Positions 6,746 to 7,885 of a stretch of 7,885 nt of DNA are shown one piece after another. The first letter of the stretch is position 1, and every line of letters starts with the position of its first letter. Both the position numbers and the translations under genes were made by a program. Under the pieces are notes generated by a model. The model was not told the origin of the DNA. It ran no database searches and worked only from the letters and a program-made list of their open reading frames with translations. The stretch comes from Thermoplasmata archaeon (GTDB lineage Archaea > Thermoplasmatota > Thermoplasmata > Thermoplasmatales > Thermoplasmataceae). The stretch spans positions 1 to 7,885 of the forward strand of contig JAKAAU010000065.1 of assembly GCA_021802165.1 (NCBI GenBank). Direction: 5' to 3'.

Positions 6746-7075
6746 TTAAAATGTTATTGGAACATATCCCTGCTCCAGATAATCAGTTATAACAGTGGAT
6801 ACAGGCTTTAAATCAAATTTTAGGTCCCTGAGTTTTGTGCCTATACCGCTTTTTTCTGCATAATTGACGCATGCAACCGGTATAGTTCCTCTGTCCTGAA
6901 GCTGCCTGACCAGGCCCGATATCTCTGAATCGCCGGATGCCGCCAGTTTTTCACTTTCCCCAAAGAAGATGACTTTTGTGTCTGGCTCCATGTGATTTGC
7001 AAGGTTCAATGCCATTATAGCCTTGCCTTTGTCTCTTTCACCTGAAAGTATTATAATCAAAACCTTTTTTGCCAT
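6746..7075 (-). CDS. DsrE-like small cytosolic protein
   Basis: This 109-residue protein matches the DsrE/DsrF/YchN-like fold by pattern. It has an N-terminal hydrophobic strand (KKVLIIIL), a helix carrying KGKAIMALNLANHM (16-30), a second strand (KVIFFGES), a helix with SEISGLVRQLQDRG, and the strand IPVACVNYAEKSGI with a single cysteine at C69, the position where related sulfur-relay proteins carry a reactive cysteine. It ends with VSTVITDYLEQGYVPITF. Related proteins take part in sulfur transfer or form oligomers of unknown role. A single cysteine and no nearby dsr or tus genes mean that sulfur transfer is only a possibility here. It has its own leaderless-type promoter and no obvious Shine-Dalgarno, so it appears to be transcribed alone. 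Confidence 0.75.
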   Translation of the reverse strand: MAKKVLIIILSGERDKGKAIMALNLANHMEPDTKVIFFGESEKLAASGDSEISGLVRQLQDRGTIPVACVNYAEKSGIGTKLRDLKFDLKPVSTVITDYLEQGYVPITF

Positions 7076-7098
7076 TTTTATGTATTGCTGTCGAATAC

Positions 7099-7106
7099 AA
7101 ATATAT
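7099..7106 (-). promoter_or_regulatory. TATA box for the DsrE-like gene
   Basis: On the minus strand ATATATTT is centred 27 bases before the ATG at 7075. That is the standard archaeal distance from TATA box to transcription start, so the transcript would begin at or next to the start codon. No ribosome binding site precedes the ATG, in keeping with leaderless translation. Confidence 0.55.
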
Positions 7107-7156
7107 GTGGTATAAAGGAATAGAACAGAATAATTATATTATATGGAAAATAATAT

Positions 7157-7603
7157 TTAATTTGTTTTCTTTTCCTTCGGAACTAAATTATAGGGAACTA
7201 TATTTTTATTGTCCAGCTGTATCTTTATATTGTTATATATCCTTTCAGCATCAGGCAAGTCTTTAAGAAGATAGTTTTTGGTTTTAGTAATAATATAGAT
7301 TGAATGCAGATTAAATTTCCTTTGAAGATAACCTTCTGTAATAAAAAAATCAGCAAAATTGCTGTAAACAACATTATGTGATGTGAATAAATTCTTGATA
7401 AATACATGGTCATCGTATATTTCCACCTTGTAACTCATCTTAAAGAGTATGTAAAGAATGCTGATCAGGTATATTATTCCAAGAAATATCAGATAGTTTA
7501 TGAGTGTTTTATAACTTATTTCTAGAAAGATTGAAAATATAACCACAAGTATGGTTATTTTCAGCAGAGTTTTTTCTATTGATTTTACCCATAGAGCCAG
7601 CAT
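7157..7603 (-). CDS. Two-helix membrane protein with bacterial-PH-like domain
   Basis: This 148-residue protein has two predicted membrane helices (about 13-29 and 34-55) followed by a soluble domain at about 58-133. The soluble part runs VEIYDDHVFIKN, then VVYSNFADFFITEGYLQRKF, then HSIYIITKTKNYLLKDLPDAERIYNNI. This fits the bPH2 (YdbS/YdbT-type) pattern of P-x-x-x-I-x-D-x-x-x-x-x-G-x-L-x-R-x-x-G-L with a later G/D-L-x-D-A-E and closing helix. Known relatives are membrane proteins of unclear role. It starts at an ATG with AGGT 3 bases upstream, inside the end of the ABC transporter gene, overlapping it by 19 bases, so the two are probably co-transcribed. Its base composition is far more AT-rich than its neighbours (see findings). 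The tail (about 134-148) is charged and ends KEKKTN. Confidence 0.72.
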   Translation of the reverse strand: MLALWVKSIEKTLLKITILVVIFSIFLEISYKTLINYLIFLGIIYLISILYILFKMSYKVEIYDDHVFIKNLFTSHNVVYSNFADFFITEGYLQRKFNLHSIYIITKTKNYLLKDLPDAERIYNNIKIQLDNKNIVPYNLVPKEKKTN

Positions 7604-7885
7604 AATACCTTTACACCATCCACATCCCTGAATTCAGGTTCTGTGGTTTTACATATATCCATAACCTTGGGGCATCTGTTGGCAAACCTGCATCCCGGAG
7701 GCACGTTGATAAGGCTCGGCACATCCCCTACAGGAGATTTCAGCTCCTTTTTATCAAAATCAGGAACAGAAGCTATTAACAGCTGTGTATAGGGATGCTT
7801 TGGGCTTTCCATTATTTTATGGGTTGGCCCGTATTCTACCACTTTTCCTGCATATGTAACAGCAACTTTGTCAGTTATATATTTT
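7585..7885 (-). CDS. Oligopeptide/dipeptide ABC transporter ATP-binding protein, C-terminal part (5' partial)
   Basis: The frame is open to the right edge, so only about the last 99 residues are seen. The first visible part reads KYITDKVAVTYAGKVVEYG, the end of the nucleotide-binding domain just after the H-loop region of OppD/DppD-type ATPases. It is followed by the oligopeptide-transporter C-terminal extension: SPKHPYTQLLIASVP, then CRFANRC, PKVMDIC and a final LCWLYG. The four cysteines (C-x5-C-x6-C-x16-C) match the pattern reported to hold an iron-sulfur cluster in DppD-type subunits. This ATPase powers import of peptides (or nickel or sugars in related systems) at the membrane. A GTG at 7842 is not the true start, because the conserved sequence continues upstream of it. 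It cannot be told from this part whether it is the D or F type subunit; the permease and binding protein would lie beyond the edge. Confidence 0.9.
   Translation of the reverse strand, partial: KYITDKVAVTYAGKVVEYGPTHKIMESPKHPYTQLLIASVPDFDKKELKSPVGDVPSLINVPPGCRFANRCPKVMDICKTTEPEFRDVDGVKVLCWLYG

Noticed and set aside
7840..7842. GTG as the start of an 85-residue protein at the right edge
   Set aside because: The frame stays open upstream to the edge and encodes KYITDKVAVTYAGK, the normal run-in of peptide-transporter ATPases, so the gene begins beyond the window.
1..7885. CRISPR array, tRNA/rRNA, insertion sequence, toxin-antitoxin or defence island
   Set aside because: I saw no spaced direct repeats, no terminal inverted repeats or transposase, no tRNA-like cloverleaf, and no proteins of known defence families beyond the non-specific PLD-like fold.

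Overview
The window looks like chromosomal DNA from an acidophilic euryarchaeon of the Thermoplasmatales type (Ferroplasma, Thermoplasma, Picrophilus or Cuniculiplasma relatives). The reasons are indirect. Several starts have AT-rich boxes about 26 bases upstream of the first codon, as in leaderless archaeal transcripts. Internal operon genes use GGTGAT-type ribosome binding sites that match the archaeal 16S tail. Ile and Arg are often coded by ATA and AGA/AGG. The gene families are common in archaea. No rRNA, tRNA, CRISPR array, insertion sequence or integrase is visible, and the genus call is an inference.

Region 1 (1-5004) is a tight four-gene minus-strand operon. In transcription order it holds a serine hydroxymethyltransferase-like PLP enzyme, a protein with four CBS domains and a C-terminal domain resembling ribosome hibernation factors, the TldD zinc metalloprotease, and its metal-free partner TldE. 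The gaps are 4, 2 and 4 bases. Two of the three junctions place the upstream TGA stop inside the next gene's ribosome binding site. A fragment of a plus-strand gene ends against the end of tldE at 73-75.

Region 2 (5005-6201) is a 240-base divergent promoter region followed by a plus-strand phospholipase D-like protein with two HKD-type motifs and a very basic C-terminus.

Region 3 (6204-7885) is minus strand. From the right edge it holds the C-terminal third or so of an oligopeptide/dipeptide ABC transporter ATPase, an overlapping AT-rich two-helix membrane protein with a bacterial-PH-like domain, a DsrE-like small protein with its own leaderless-type promoter, and a 131-residue protein that appears to be two small beta-barrel (Sm/SH3-like) repeats. 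That last gene ends 2 bases from the phospholipase D-like gene, which is convergent.

The four-gene operon is the most coherent unit. A plausible reading is protein or peptide turnover (TldD/TldE) co-expressed with an adenine-nucleotide-sensing, ribosome-binding regulator and an amino-acid PLP enzyme, that is, a starvation or amino-acid recycling module. That link is inferred from gene order only. I see no defence system or mobile element.
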